Shown in pieces: positions 40,946-52,233 of a stretch of DNA of 64,000 nt; positions within the stretch are counted from its first letter, which is position 1; each line of letters opens with the position of its first letter. The notes beneath the pieces are model-generated. The model did no database searches. It was not told the DNA's origin and saw only the letters and a program-made list of their open reading frames with translations. This DNA comes from Umbilicaria muhlenbergii (taxonomy: Eukaryota; Ascomycota; Lecanoromycetes; Umbilicariales; Umbilicariaceae), in contig KK106981.1 in NCBI GenBank assembly GCA_000611775.1, forward strand, positions 2,851,211 through 2,915,210, given 5' to 3'. Made by a program: the position numbers and the translations under genes.

Positions 40946-41669
40946 TCACCCCAACCCGCCCCAAGCGCCCCGAATCCGCCGCGCCAGCTGGATATCCTTC
41001 TGCATAATCGTCACCCGCTTCGCATGAATAGCGCACAGATTCGTATCTTCGAACAGGTGCACCAGGAACGCTTCGGCGCTTTCTTGCAGCGCTTGGATCG
41101 CTTGCGATTGCCATCGCATGGCTTCGCCGCCGAGGGGGATGAGGGAGAGGGCGATTTCGCGGACCTGGGGGGTGGAAGGAGCGGTGGGGTTAGTGGGGTT
41201 GTGTGAGGGGGGAGGGCTGGAGGAGAGGGAGATAGGAGAGGAATGCGGAAGCGGGATGAGGGGCTTACGAGACGAGAGAACGGAAGCTTCAACAACAGCA
41301 GATCGGTCGATTTCTGATACCGCCGTATCTCGCGCAAGGCCAACGTGCCGGGTTTGTAGCGGTGTACTTTTCGCGGTCGAGGCAAGGGGTCGCCTGCTAT
41401 ACTCCCGGCACCTTCTGTCAGCGACCATCCCGATATACCTCTTATCTCGCAAAAAAAGCCGCGCGGACGACGCCCGGTCGAGGTGCAAGAGAAAACTCAC
41501 GCGCTATCCCACTACTCCTCCTCTTCGCTCTCGCTGCTGGCGTGGCGGTCGTTTTCGCGGCTGTTCTCGCCGCGCTGCTTTTGCCGCCGGTGGAGGGGCG
41601 GCCGCGGGCGCGCGAGGGGCCAGTGATGCCGACGCCGCTGCGGCGCGCGGTTTGGCCTTTGGGCGGCAT
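40946..41669 (-). CDS. CENPA: Centromeric histone H3 variant (CenH3 / CENP-A)
   Basis: Three exons: 41501-41669, 41269-41393, 40946-41164, giving 170 aa, with introns of 107 and 104 nt. The N-tail of about 70 residues ([20 protein letters not shown] onward) is basic but lacks the canonical H3 tail. The histone fold reads [40 protein letters not shown], then an expanded loop 1 ([13 protein letters not shown]), [20 protein letters not shown] and [28 protein letters not shown]. Compared with H3 it has four extra residues in loop 1 and Trp in place of Phe before QSxA, both CENP-A traits, and an AWGGLG tail. It replaces H3 in centromeric nucleosomes. The gene is head to head with a derlin gene and close to Mis6. 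Confidence 0.96.
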
Positions 41670-42314
41670 TGGGAGGTGGGATGGGGGCTTGTGAGGAGCT
41701 GGAGGGGAGATGGGCGCGAGGAGTCGAGTGATGAGGTTGGAAGGGCGAGGAGAGTGCGTGGGGTCTGGTGGAGAGGTTGGGGTTGTTGGTGGGTGGGAGG
41801 AATGTACGTGATTGTTCGACGCGTGCGGACGCGAGATGGTGGGGAGAGCGGTGGAGCGACGTTAGTGGTGCGCGCGAAATTGTTTCATGTTCTTTTCTGT
41901 TTCGTGGAGCGAGTGGAGAGGTAGAGAGGAAGATCGAGGGTGAGAGCGAGGAGGGGAGGATTGGGGTCGTTGTTCTTGTTGTCGCAAAGGTTCCCAGCCT
42001 CCTCCACTGGCTGGCAGGGCTGGCTTCGAGGGCGTGTTGACATGCTTTCTCGCCTAATCGCCTTAGCGCCGATGCCACCAGAGCCAATCCGGCGCTTGCC
42101 GTCATCGGGAATACCTTAGGGCTGCGGGTTGTATCGAGGGTATCTTGATCCGGACAACTTATCGTGAGAGTCGTCCTGCGACAGTACTCTGAACCGCCGT
42201 ACCATATCATTGATTTAGTTGTTCTTTGATTCTGGATATCTATCCTCTCATGCTCCCTTGACCACGCTTTACGGCTTCAACACCGAGGTCAGGCCAGGGT
42301 GGCCACAACTCATA
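41670..42314. promoter_or_regulatory. Divergent promoter region, CenH3 and derlin
   Basis: 645 bp between opposing start codons. The half next to CenH3 is very G-rich on the plus strand (41640-41780), then becomes mixed. A histone variant gene is usually expressed in a cell-cycle window, so regulatory sites are expected, but none could be named from sequence alone. Confidence 0.45.
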
Positions 42315-43210
42315 ATGGACATGGACAACATGCTCGGCGGTGGCGCCGGCGGAGGAGCAGTCGGGCAGTTCCCACTTGAGCAATGGTTCTATGAGATGCC
42401 TGTCTGCACGCGATGGTGGACGACAGCTACCGTTGCCATCTCGTTCCTCGTCCAGTGCCACATCATCACTCCTTTCCAGCTCTTCTACAGCTTCAGAGCC
42501 GTATTCGTCAAGAGTCAGGTACGGCCACACTGTTCTCTACGCTCTTGAAGCTATTGGGTTAAGGGAGACACTAATGATGGTTTACAACACAGTACTGGCG
42601 ACTTGTAACCACCTTCCTCTACTTCGGCCCCCTCTCCCTTGATCTCCTCTTCCACGTTTTCTTCCTTCAACGCTATTCCCGCCTTCTCGAAGAATCATCC
42701 GGCCGCTCACCCGCGCACTTCTCATGGCTACTCCTCTACGCAACCACAATCTTGCTTGTTCTCTCACCATTACTCTCCATGCCCTTCCTCGGCTCCGCGC
42801 TGAGTAGCAGTTTGGTATACATCTGGAGCAGACGCAATCCGGAGACAAGGCTGAGCTTTCTGGGACTACTGGTATTTACGGCGCCGTATTTGCCGTGGGT
42901 GCTTATGGCCTTTAGCTTGGTGCTGCATGGGACGGTGCCGAAGGATGAGATCTGTGGGGTCATTGTTGGGCATGGTATGTGATCCTACCTCTCCTACACC
43001 GCCTTTTGGGGATTTGGTTGGACTAATAAGATCGATGCTGCAACAGTTTGGTACTTCTTCGCCGATGTCTATCCACCATTACACAACGGGCAGAGACCGT
43101 TGGATCCGCCCATGTGGTGGAGGAGGCTATTTGAAGGACGGCCGCCGGATACGGGCGCTACCCCGATCAACAACGAGATCGCAGCAGCTGCGGCGCCGGG
43201 CGTGGGATAA
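42315..43210 (+). CDS. Derlin (Der1/Dfm1-like) ER membrane protein
   Basis: Three exons: 42315-42518, 42593-42974, 43047-43210, giving 249 aa. Start chosen at MDMDNML; the same frame is open to 42219, so an upstream Met is possible. The protein has the derlin pattern: QFPLEQWFYEMPVCTRWWTT, QLFYSFRAVFVKSQ joined across intron 1 to YWRLVTTFLYFGPLSLDLLF (the WR motif), HVFFLQRYSRLLEES, and several membrane helices. Near the end are DVYPPLHNGQRPLDPPMWWR and RLFEG, as in fungal derlins. Derlins are rhomboid pseudoproteases that thin the ER membrane and retrotranslocate misfolded proteins with Hrd1 and Cdc48. I cannot tell Der1 from Dfm1 with certainty; a clear SHP box for Cdc48 binding is not seen. 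Confidence 0.92.
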
Positions 43211-44499
43211 GGGGAATATGTCTGGCGTGCTGGTCCATTGGGAAGGGTGCCAATATTGTCATGCATGCATGCGTGGTGTTTTGGTAATACTGGGGATCTC
43301 GCGGTGTATAATCAAGCATCGGTATCCAGAATCTCAATAATTCCGCCAGTTGAAACGGTCCATCCACGTAGGAAATGAACACAAAGAACCTATGCATGTT
43401 TATGGCAAGACAGATACTATCTAGTCTTGGTGCAAAGACGCGATATGAAATATGGATATTTCCCAGTGCTATTTCGTTGGAATGCCTGCACAAAAAGAGG
43501 CGAAAATGCCAGACGGCATCTCAAAAACCCTTTGACAATAACATGAAGGTTCGCATGCAGCTTCCACTGCGAGCGTGGCAGCCCAGAGCTGCGCCCATAT
43601 GCCGCGACGAGAGAGACCTGGTGGTTTTCATCGCACGCTTAGACGTGACTGGGACTTCTGTCAACAGCATTAGGGATGGCTGTTCTGGAGAAGTAATCAG
43701 CGGTATTTCTACAAGCACCGGATTATTCTCGGGCTGCGGTGCGTCTTCACGGCCATCTCGAGGCCCGATCAACTAAAGGGCACAAATTGCCGGATCAGGA
43801 CTTAACAGCATCGAGATACCAGCGTGTGTATTGCCGCCGATGCGAGCTCGCGGCTCAAAGGGGTCACTTTGGAGAAGGATGCTAGGGGAGATACAGCTCG
43901 AATTTTCTGTGTCTGTCACGGCCATTATAAGCCTCCTAAGATGGCCTGCGGTGTTTTTGAGCTTAGAGGGGAGACTTAGATCCTCGGTGTTGGTTCCAGA
44001 TGCATTAACCTGGTATGAATGTTGAAGTTCGAGGATTGATAAGAAAAAGCGTTATGAAGCTTGAGCTTCTTTACCAGTTCTTTAGAGTCTCTTTGTCGCT
44101 TTCAGCACACTGTATACAGGCAGGCGAGGTATAACCCTTCTGCCGAATTCACTCTAATTTTTGCAAAAGCTCTTGTCGACTTCAGGAGGCTGTCGACGCT
44201 TTATTGACTATTTGAGCGGCCTGACTGGTATCAGGGGATAGCTTCTTGCCTTGTATGGATCAAGTTCTCGCAAGCTCTTCATTTGGGAGCGCACAAAGAT
44301 TTTCGTACCAGTCTTGGAACTGGAGGCAGTAGATACGCTTGTGAGCCTTCTTGCGATTTCATCTGGCTCCCATAAAATGATGCGTTTGATGACTCACTCA
44401 TGAACTAAGGTTTTGCTGAGAGTTTAGCTATCAAGTTTTTATTGATGATTCACTAGAGCACATTATGAGAAATACCATGACGACTATCTGAAGCAGATG
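43211..44499. other. Intergenic, gene-poor
   Basis: Derlin 3' flank followed by sequence with only short frames; nothing recognised. Confidence 0.45.
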
Positions 44500-45340
44500 T
44501 GTCTTTCTCCTCTATCTTTCTCATCGACATTAGCCATCAATTCCTTGCATTCTTCAAAGGTCCGTCGCTCCGATAGAAGACGATCACGGATCGCATGATT
44601 GAGCAATGTATCCAAGAGGGATTCCCAACTCAATCAAAGACTGCACACAAGCTCCAAAGTCTTTAATGGCTAAGCCAATATCTCAGACATAGTGCGTGTC
44701 TCCACCAACTTTGAATTCAGGATATCGCTTTGCAAGGTAATGAAGGAGCTTTCTTGCTCTTGAAGCGACGCTCGCCTCGTCCTTGGCACTTACTCCTGTC
44801 AGGTAGGAGATGTGATCTATTGCACTATTAAGAGACCAAGTAGCCAATGATGGAGTGCAACTGACTAATTAGATCTGTCATATGGAAAACGTTCTCCGGT
44901 ATCGCGGCCCAGACAGCAGGATTATGGGGTGCCGAATTTCCAACCAATTTACGTTCGTTTGTCTCTTTCCATTTCTGTAGAAGACCTGCTCCTTCAACAA
45001 ACATGTTCTTCAGCCCAGTGTCGCCCAAAGCTTGATCTTTCACCCTGGCATGCGCTCGGTGGGGAACGTGTGTTCTGCACTATCGTATTCCAATGATGGT
45101 AGAAAGTTTTCAAGAGCATTGGGAAGACCTGTGATCTTCTCAATAACGGATTTTAGCGATTCCAGTCCCGTTGAATTTAGCGTTAGCGGAGTGAAAAGTT
45201 TAGGCTCGAAGGACTCCCCCGTCGGAATTATAGTGGGAAGACAGTCCGCCCCTTGTCTGCACTATGAAAACACAACTGCTCGATCTGCGCCAATAGATCA
45301 ACCATATGCTGTACCATGTACAGATTGTGAATCTAGATAT
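44500..45340 (-). pseudogene. Decayed coding trace of unknown family
   Basis: The minus strand shows consecutive protein-like segments in different frames: ESFEPKLFTPLTLNSTGLES and a following EKITGLPNALENFLPSLEYD (about 45080-45240), MKDQALGDTGLKNMFVEGAG onward (44828-45043, 71 codons), and ISYLTGVSAKDEASVASRAR with KLLHYLAKRYPEFKVGG (about 44660-44820). The codon texture resembles real protein, but the frame is broken repeatedly and I do not recognise a family. It is best read as a dead gene in a poor region. Confidence 0.4.
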
Positions 45341-47046
45341 TGAGCATTCGATACCTTAGAGACTGCACTGAGCCCGCTGTGTAAGAATCTGGATGCGCAG
45401 GATATCAGATACATCGCCGGAACTGCGGTAGTCGATCTTCAACAGCGGAGCGTATGACTTGAGAACGCCCTCGATTAAGGGGGAGACTGCTAGCGCTAGG
45501 CCAGCTGCTTTTAATGACCGCCAATTAAGCCCTTATAGAGAAAGTGGCCGTAGGGTTACCCATACGACTAAGAAGTACTTCGAGCTGTGACATAATGTCT
45601 CTGCTGAGGATATCCCCGAGAAGCTTCTATGTGATTGCTGAACCCTACGTCTCAGGAGACAGACAACACCTCTCTACAGGCTGAGAATGCCGCAAATTTC
45701 AACCTCGGCAGTGACTGTTTCATCACCTCCCAATACTTCCACCCCCACAGGACACCCTCATCATGGTGAACACAATAAAGACACGTAACAAGGCCCAAGC
45801 AAAGGTAGCAGAGGCAGCAGGCAGCAGCGCAGAGAGTAAAGGCAGTGGAGAAGATAAAAATACGAACAGTGAGACAACAAGGCAGTGACCAAGGTCCCAG
45901 TCGAGGAAACAAACTAATAAAGTATTCTTGAGGAAGTAGACAAGTTCTTGTTTCAGAGCTTATTAGGTTTAAGATAAATTTAAAGGCAACCTGAAACGTT
46001 GGCATGAAATGCGAGAGAGGTGTAAGGAAGCAGTGAGAAAGTGGGTTCCTCGATCCCGAAAAACCAACACTTTGTTGAGTGAGGCGATGAGCGGAAGGGG
46101 GTCTTTTCAAGTGAAGAAAGAATGTTGTAGGGTCCTTAGCGGCTATTAGCCGCCTATCTTGAAGAACTCTGGGGGGCAGCAGCCACCCGCGCGCCCTTGC
46201 CGGTCAATCTCAGCACTCTCTAGCCCTCACAGGGGCGTGGGGTAAACATGGGCAAGAGTGGAGTGTGTAGGATACGGTTTCTCTTTCTGCCACTATAAGA
46301 ATAGTGGGGCACAAGGAGTAAAGCATATGGCCATTCTTAGTAAGGGGAAACCCTAGAGGCTAACAAATGAGTATGGGGACGACGGATTCGCCCTAAGAAT
46401 GTGGCGCCGACTACCCGGAATTGGTTTAGTTGGGACCGTGAGGAGGTAACTGCCCCCAGACAGCCAGGAAGCGAAAGTTCAAGCAAGACTTTGTAGCATA
46501 ATCCATGAACAGAGACAAGTATTCGTGGAAAGCAATGACATAGAAAAAAATAAGAACAAGAATGAAAAAATAATAAAAAAAAGATCGAAGAGGAGTACAA
46601 ATACATCTGAAAAGGAATGGGAAAAGAACAGAAGAAGGATAGAAGAAGGATAGAAGAAGGATAGAAGAAGACAGAATGTGTATGATTTACAGCTCTATCC
46701 TTAGGGCATTGCTCTAAGCTTCACAGCAACAACAATGAATGAAGCCTCGCCATAAGAGCCACTCCGTCAACCGAACCCACTAGTATTGGAGCGGAAAAGA
46801 TTCGGGCGGAAGGTACCTGTGCTTCGAGTGATTTTGTTCCTTTGATGGCGGCAACAATAATCACTGATCTCACCAGATAGGACCTCACAAGTATGAAGCA
46901 TGGCTATTTTATCTACTCTACAAGGAGTCTTGAGGCTCGATGTTGGCAATGGTTCGATGGAATCACGTTTTGCTATAATACACGGGTGCCGATCACATAG
47001 GACCCCTTCCTCAAAACGCCTCCAACACCACTTTATGCTATAATCC
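45341..47046. other. Non-coding region with an 11-bp tandem repeat
   Basis: No gene recognised. The unit gaagaaggata occurs three times in tandem at 46631-46663 with a decayed fourth. The surrounding 46400-46660 is purine-rich. The 152-codon minus frame at 45652-46110 is Leu/Cys/Phe-rich without a defined topology and is probably chance. Confidence 0.45.
46631..46663. repeat. 11-bp tandem repeat, three units
   Basis: Three perfect head-to-tail copies of gaagaaggata followed by gaagaagacag, in a purine-rich tract. Confidence 0.85.
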
Positions 47047-47766
47047 TCACGCAGCCTTCTGCCTCGAGGCCTCCCTCAGATTATCCATGACCCGGTCTAC
47101 AGCATCCATGTCCCCAGCATCAAGCGTATCCGTGATGCGCATGCCCAGAGGTAATGCTTTGACAGCCGCGTCGGCACTGGGTTGATAATTCCTTATCCCG
47201 CTGGACAGTGCATATATAGCTTTTCTCCTAACGCCCTCGTTCGGGTCTTCCATCGATAACTTCGCAAGTGTGGGTATAGCGTCGAGGACCAGTAACTACA
47301 ACCCTATTAGTAACTACTCTTAAGACCAAGGGCGTGGAATACTCACTCTCTCCTGACTCTTGACATTATTCTGTACCGCCGTCCCCACGCACCACGTCGC
47401 CATCCTTCGTAACTCCGCATCGTCATTGCCCAACAAGTCCACCAAAGGCGTCCATAACCCCAATGGCTCCATGTTGTTCGCATTGTCAAGGCTTTCGATC
47501 AGTTGCTCAAAGTTGTCGAAGGCGACGAGTTTGTTGGAGAGCGTTATGTCGGGGGACAGGATCGCGGCCATGGATTCTTTCATCAGGTCGGCGTCGGAGG
47601 GGCCGCCAAAGAGAGCTTTGAGGGCATCGGGGTTGATGGGGCGGTGGGGTGGGGCTGAGGCTGCGTTCGAGTCTGTGGTTGAGGATTGATCGGAGGGGTG
47701 GGAGGCGGTCGCGGAGGAGGTGTTTTCGATGGACCACTTGAAGAGGTCGTTTAGTTTAGGGTCCAT
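47047..47766 (-). CDS. FES1: Hsp70 nucleotide-exchange factor Fes1
   Basis: Two exons, 47347-47766 and 47047-47295 (intron 51 nt), giving 222 aa. The N-terminus [16 protein letters not shown] is the conserved Fes1/HspBP1 start, followed by a Ser/Pro linker, [20 protein letters not shown], and an Armadillo-type region with NLEPLG-like [28 protein letters not shown] and [20 protein letters not shown]. Fes1 opens the Hsp70 nucleotide-binding domain to release ADP in the cytosol. It is slightly shorter than yeast Fes1 (290 aa), as is usual in filamentous fungi. The gene is head to head with actin. Confidence 0.95.
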
Positions 47767-48935
47767 GGTGGCGGTTTGTAGTGTTTTTTGTTGTTACGGA
47801 CTCGATGAACCAAAGACCAGTCCCAGAATGCTATACGCAACGAGCGGAAGAGAATCGGAAAGACGCAAGGCACTGGGTATCAAGCGTCTATCCGTTTGTA
47901 ACTTGGGCACTGTACAAAGGAGCAGATGCAAGGTCTATAGCGTGATCCGGTGTTGATACAAGAACGCAAATGTGGTGAGTGTTTCTCATTGCAATGAGTC
48001 AGGTCGTGATGGCAAATTCGCGAAAGGACTCCAAGTTTCTTCCACCTTCGATGACGAACCACAGCCTCGTTCATTGGAGGTGTGTACTGCGGTGAAGTCC
48101 ATTTAGGCAGTAACGGTAAAGGCCAACCGTAAAATACTAGTCATTGTAAGATCTCATTCCTCCCGATCCTGAGGCTGCCCGCAGAATCGTGATGAGGTCC
48201 GCTACTGGTCCACTGGTCACGATGTTACCCCGCTAAAAGGAGGCTGAAGATAGGTTCTATTCCACCCCGCCTCCGATAAGCGGCGGCAGCGGCAGCGGAA
48301 AGGGGCGGTGGAGGAAACGCATCCAGGCACAGCCTACGGCACAGAATCGAGTTGCCCCTGCATAGTGTTGGCTGTGCTGCGATTCTAGTCCGGAACGAGC
48401 CACGAGAGGCCATGTGTCTTAAAATAGGCCCGAGTACGTGAAAAGAAGATGTTGGGGATGATGGGATGATGGGACGATGCGGCGATAGAACGCGCGTAAC
48501 ACAGGCATTCATTCGACGTTCCTATGTCGCTGCCTGCCAGCGCCAAGAGCTCCACGCAATCAGATGTACGCTTCCAATCGTAAGACGATCGACTGTAGAA
48601 TGCCAAGTGCGTGCCCCAAGGCAGCATACCCATCTCTCTTCGTATAAAGAGGCTGGCTCGAAAGTGTGGCACGGAAAAAGGCAGGGACGCTGAGCAACAA
48701 GTTATCGTGGAGATCCGCCGTCACTAAATTAGCACGGGTCTCGCTTGCCGCATCACCACACAAGACGACCCTTCTGTCTTCTTCACCTTCCCCTTTGCCA
48801 TCACCGACCCTTAACAACCCAGCCAAATCCTACTCACCGTCGCATCCTTGCTAGTAGTACTCATCTACAGCAAGCTGAAAGCACCACTCGTCCATAACAT
48901 CGTCTCTTACTGATCTTTTACCGCCTACTACCGCC
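47767..48935. promoter_or_regulatory. Divergent intergenic region, FES1 and actin promoters
   Basis: 1.17 kb between opposing starts. On the actin side a pyrimidine-rich tract (48769-48797, cttctgtcttcttcacc and following) lies about 140 bp before the actin ATG. CT-rich tracts are typical of highly expressed fungal promoters near the transcription start. A GCGGCAGCGGC-type run sits at 48281-48297. Confidence 0.55.
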
Positions 48936-50524
<1,589 letters not shown>

Positions 50525-50724
50525 GGTATACATTTTCTAAACCCACCGTGGCCGCATTGAGACTAACCCCGAATCAGCGTATCCGAATACATTTTAACGT
50601 GCCTTACGAAAATCGTCATGCCCGGTCCGAGTACAAGCGATAAGTTCATGGGCTGCAGGGCTGTAGACGGTCTCACGAGGAAACGGTGGTTACGATCTGC
50701 GGTTTAGACGTGGAAGAGCCTGTT

Positions 50725-51225
50725 TCTTAGGTGGCGGAGGCAAAGTGGGATGCTGTAGCTGTTAGGGAATGGAATTCTTGTCGCTGCTGTTCCTCCTTTT
50801 CTTAGATCAAAACTTGGGCGAAAAAAATCGAGTTGTTCCTTGTGTTATAGACATGTGTAGGCCCGGACGGTCTGTGATAGTGGTAAGTGTGACCAGTTGT
50901 TCCTTGTGACGTCTGCGTAAAGTCGAAGCCGTGATAGACAAACTGTCATGCGTTACCGAAGCCTCTGCCCTTCGCTATCGCTTACATTCTCTTTGAGATG
51001 TCTCTCGTCGCGGACTACGGTATCATGGCGCAATCTGACTCTGTAACCGTAGCACTCTGCCCTAGCAAGAGCTACTTTGTAGAAAGACACGTTCATTTCC
51101 TATGATTTAAGGCCCGCAGACGCAGGATCGTCGGATGTAGGGGGATAAGGTCGGGAGGTTTAGGTGTCTTGGTCTAGTTGGATGGGGGTGGTTGTGTTCT
51201 TGAACGGGATGGGAACGACGGGGGA
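50725..51225. repeat. Actin 3' flank, source copy of a segmental duplication
   Basis: Block A contains tcttagatcaaaacttgggcg and the sequence after it; block B contains gggggataaggtcgggaggt and ttggtctagttggatg. Both recur in the same order and orientation at 54901-55440. The similarity is high inside the blocks and lost between them. Confidence 0.85.
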
Positions 51226-52110
51226 TGGAGATTGGAAGTACAGGGGAGAATGGGAGGGGAAAGGGAGAGATGGGGGGCTTGGGGTGAGGGTTGAGGGTTG
51301 ATGGATTGAGAGACGATGGACGGTGGGTGTTTGGAGAAGAGGGTAGGTGCTTAGAGTTGGGGGTGTGAGAGATGTGCCATGTATGTGACGGAGGAGGAGG
51401 AGTGGACGAGAGGAGGTTGTGTTGGATATGGCTGTTTGGTTACTATTATTCGGCCTTTAGGGTTAGGTAGCAGGGTTTGTTTTGGTAAGAGCAATGGGAG
51501 ATGGCGGATCTGTACTAGGAAACGTTGGTTTGATGGTGTGCATACATGGAAACCTCGCCGAAAGACTGCTTCTGCAATCCGATTATATCGAAAGCGACGG
51601 CCCTACCTATCAGCGCTTTATGGTAAGTTGAATGCCCGGTTGAAGAAAGGCCCGAGCGGAAGCCGCGGTACAGGTCTCATTAAATCCAAATTGCAATTGA
51701 AGTGCTTCGCCAACGAAGAAAATATGGCTGCATTACATCGTTCTGAAATTGGAATGCGGTGGACGATTGGGAGGGAAAGCGTTTGATTTTGCTTCGAAGA
51801 TCTCGAGGCCGGAGCCGCCACAGTAGGCTTGAGGGTCGAGAGGCGGATCGCGGGCGTGATTGCAGCTTGGTGTCTGGCGATGACTGGCTGGAAGGGCCAG
51901 AATATGCCGGGAAAAAGTGCGTTTCTAAAACCTTGATATTTCTTGTTCTTTGGATTTGATGCTGGCACTGGCCTAGATGCTAGGTCACCGGTCATCCATG
52001 TGTCGTGCCAAGGCGATGTCCAGTGGTTTGGCCTTCCACCGGAACCAGTCCTCAGGGTAGCAGTAGCATACTCAGCCGCTAGGCTAAGCAACGTGCGAAT
52101 CTTTTCAGTC

Positions 52111-52125
52111 TTAGGGTTAGGGTTA
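52111..52125. repeat. Short interstitial telomere-like repeat
   Basis: TTAGGGTTAGGGTTA, two and a half units of the canonical fungal telomere repeat, inside a chromosome-internal gene context. It is short enough to occur by chance. Confidence 0.6.
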
Positions 52126-52233
52126 TAAGGTAAGCTAGGCTGGAAAACCCTGCTGCGGTAGTGGCGATCCTTATGGGGAATTCTGGGTAGACCGCTGAAG
52201 GCCTCATGCGATGGCCAGTAGGTATCACGATGC

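Larger units (their letters stand above)
50525..52233. other. Actin 3' flank and intergenic
   Basis: It holds two blocks (about 50725-50865 and 51103-51225) repeated at 54901-55040 and 55322-55440. A strongly G/purine-rich tract runs 51180-51420. A short telomere-like run, TTAGGGTTAGGGTTA, lies at 52111-52125. The plus frame 51379-51786 (135 codons) has no resemblance to a known family. Confidence 0.6.

Noticed and set aside
41512-42210. 232-codon minus-strand frame upstream of CenH3
   Set aside because: Overlaps CenH3 exon 1 in another frame and covers the divergent promoter; the product is Arg/Pro/Ser low complexity.
45652-46110. 152-codon minus-strand frame rich in Leu, Phe and Cys
   Set aside because: No start context, no defined membrane topology, no similarity and lies in a poor region; probably chance.
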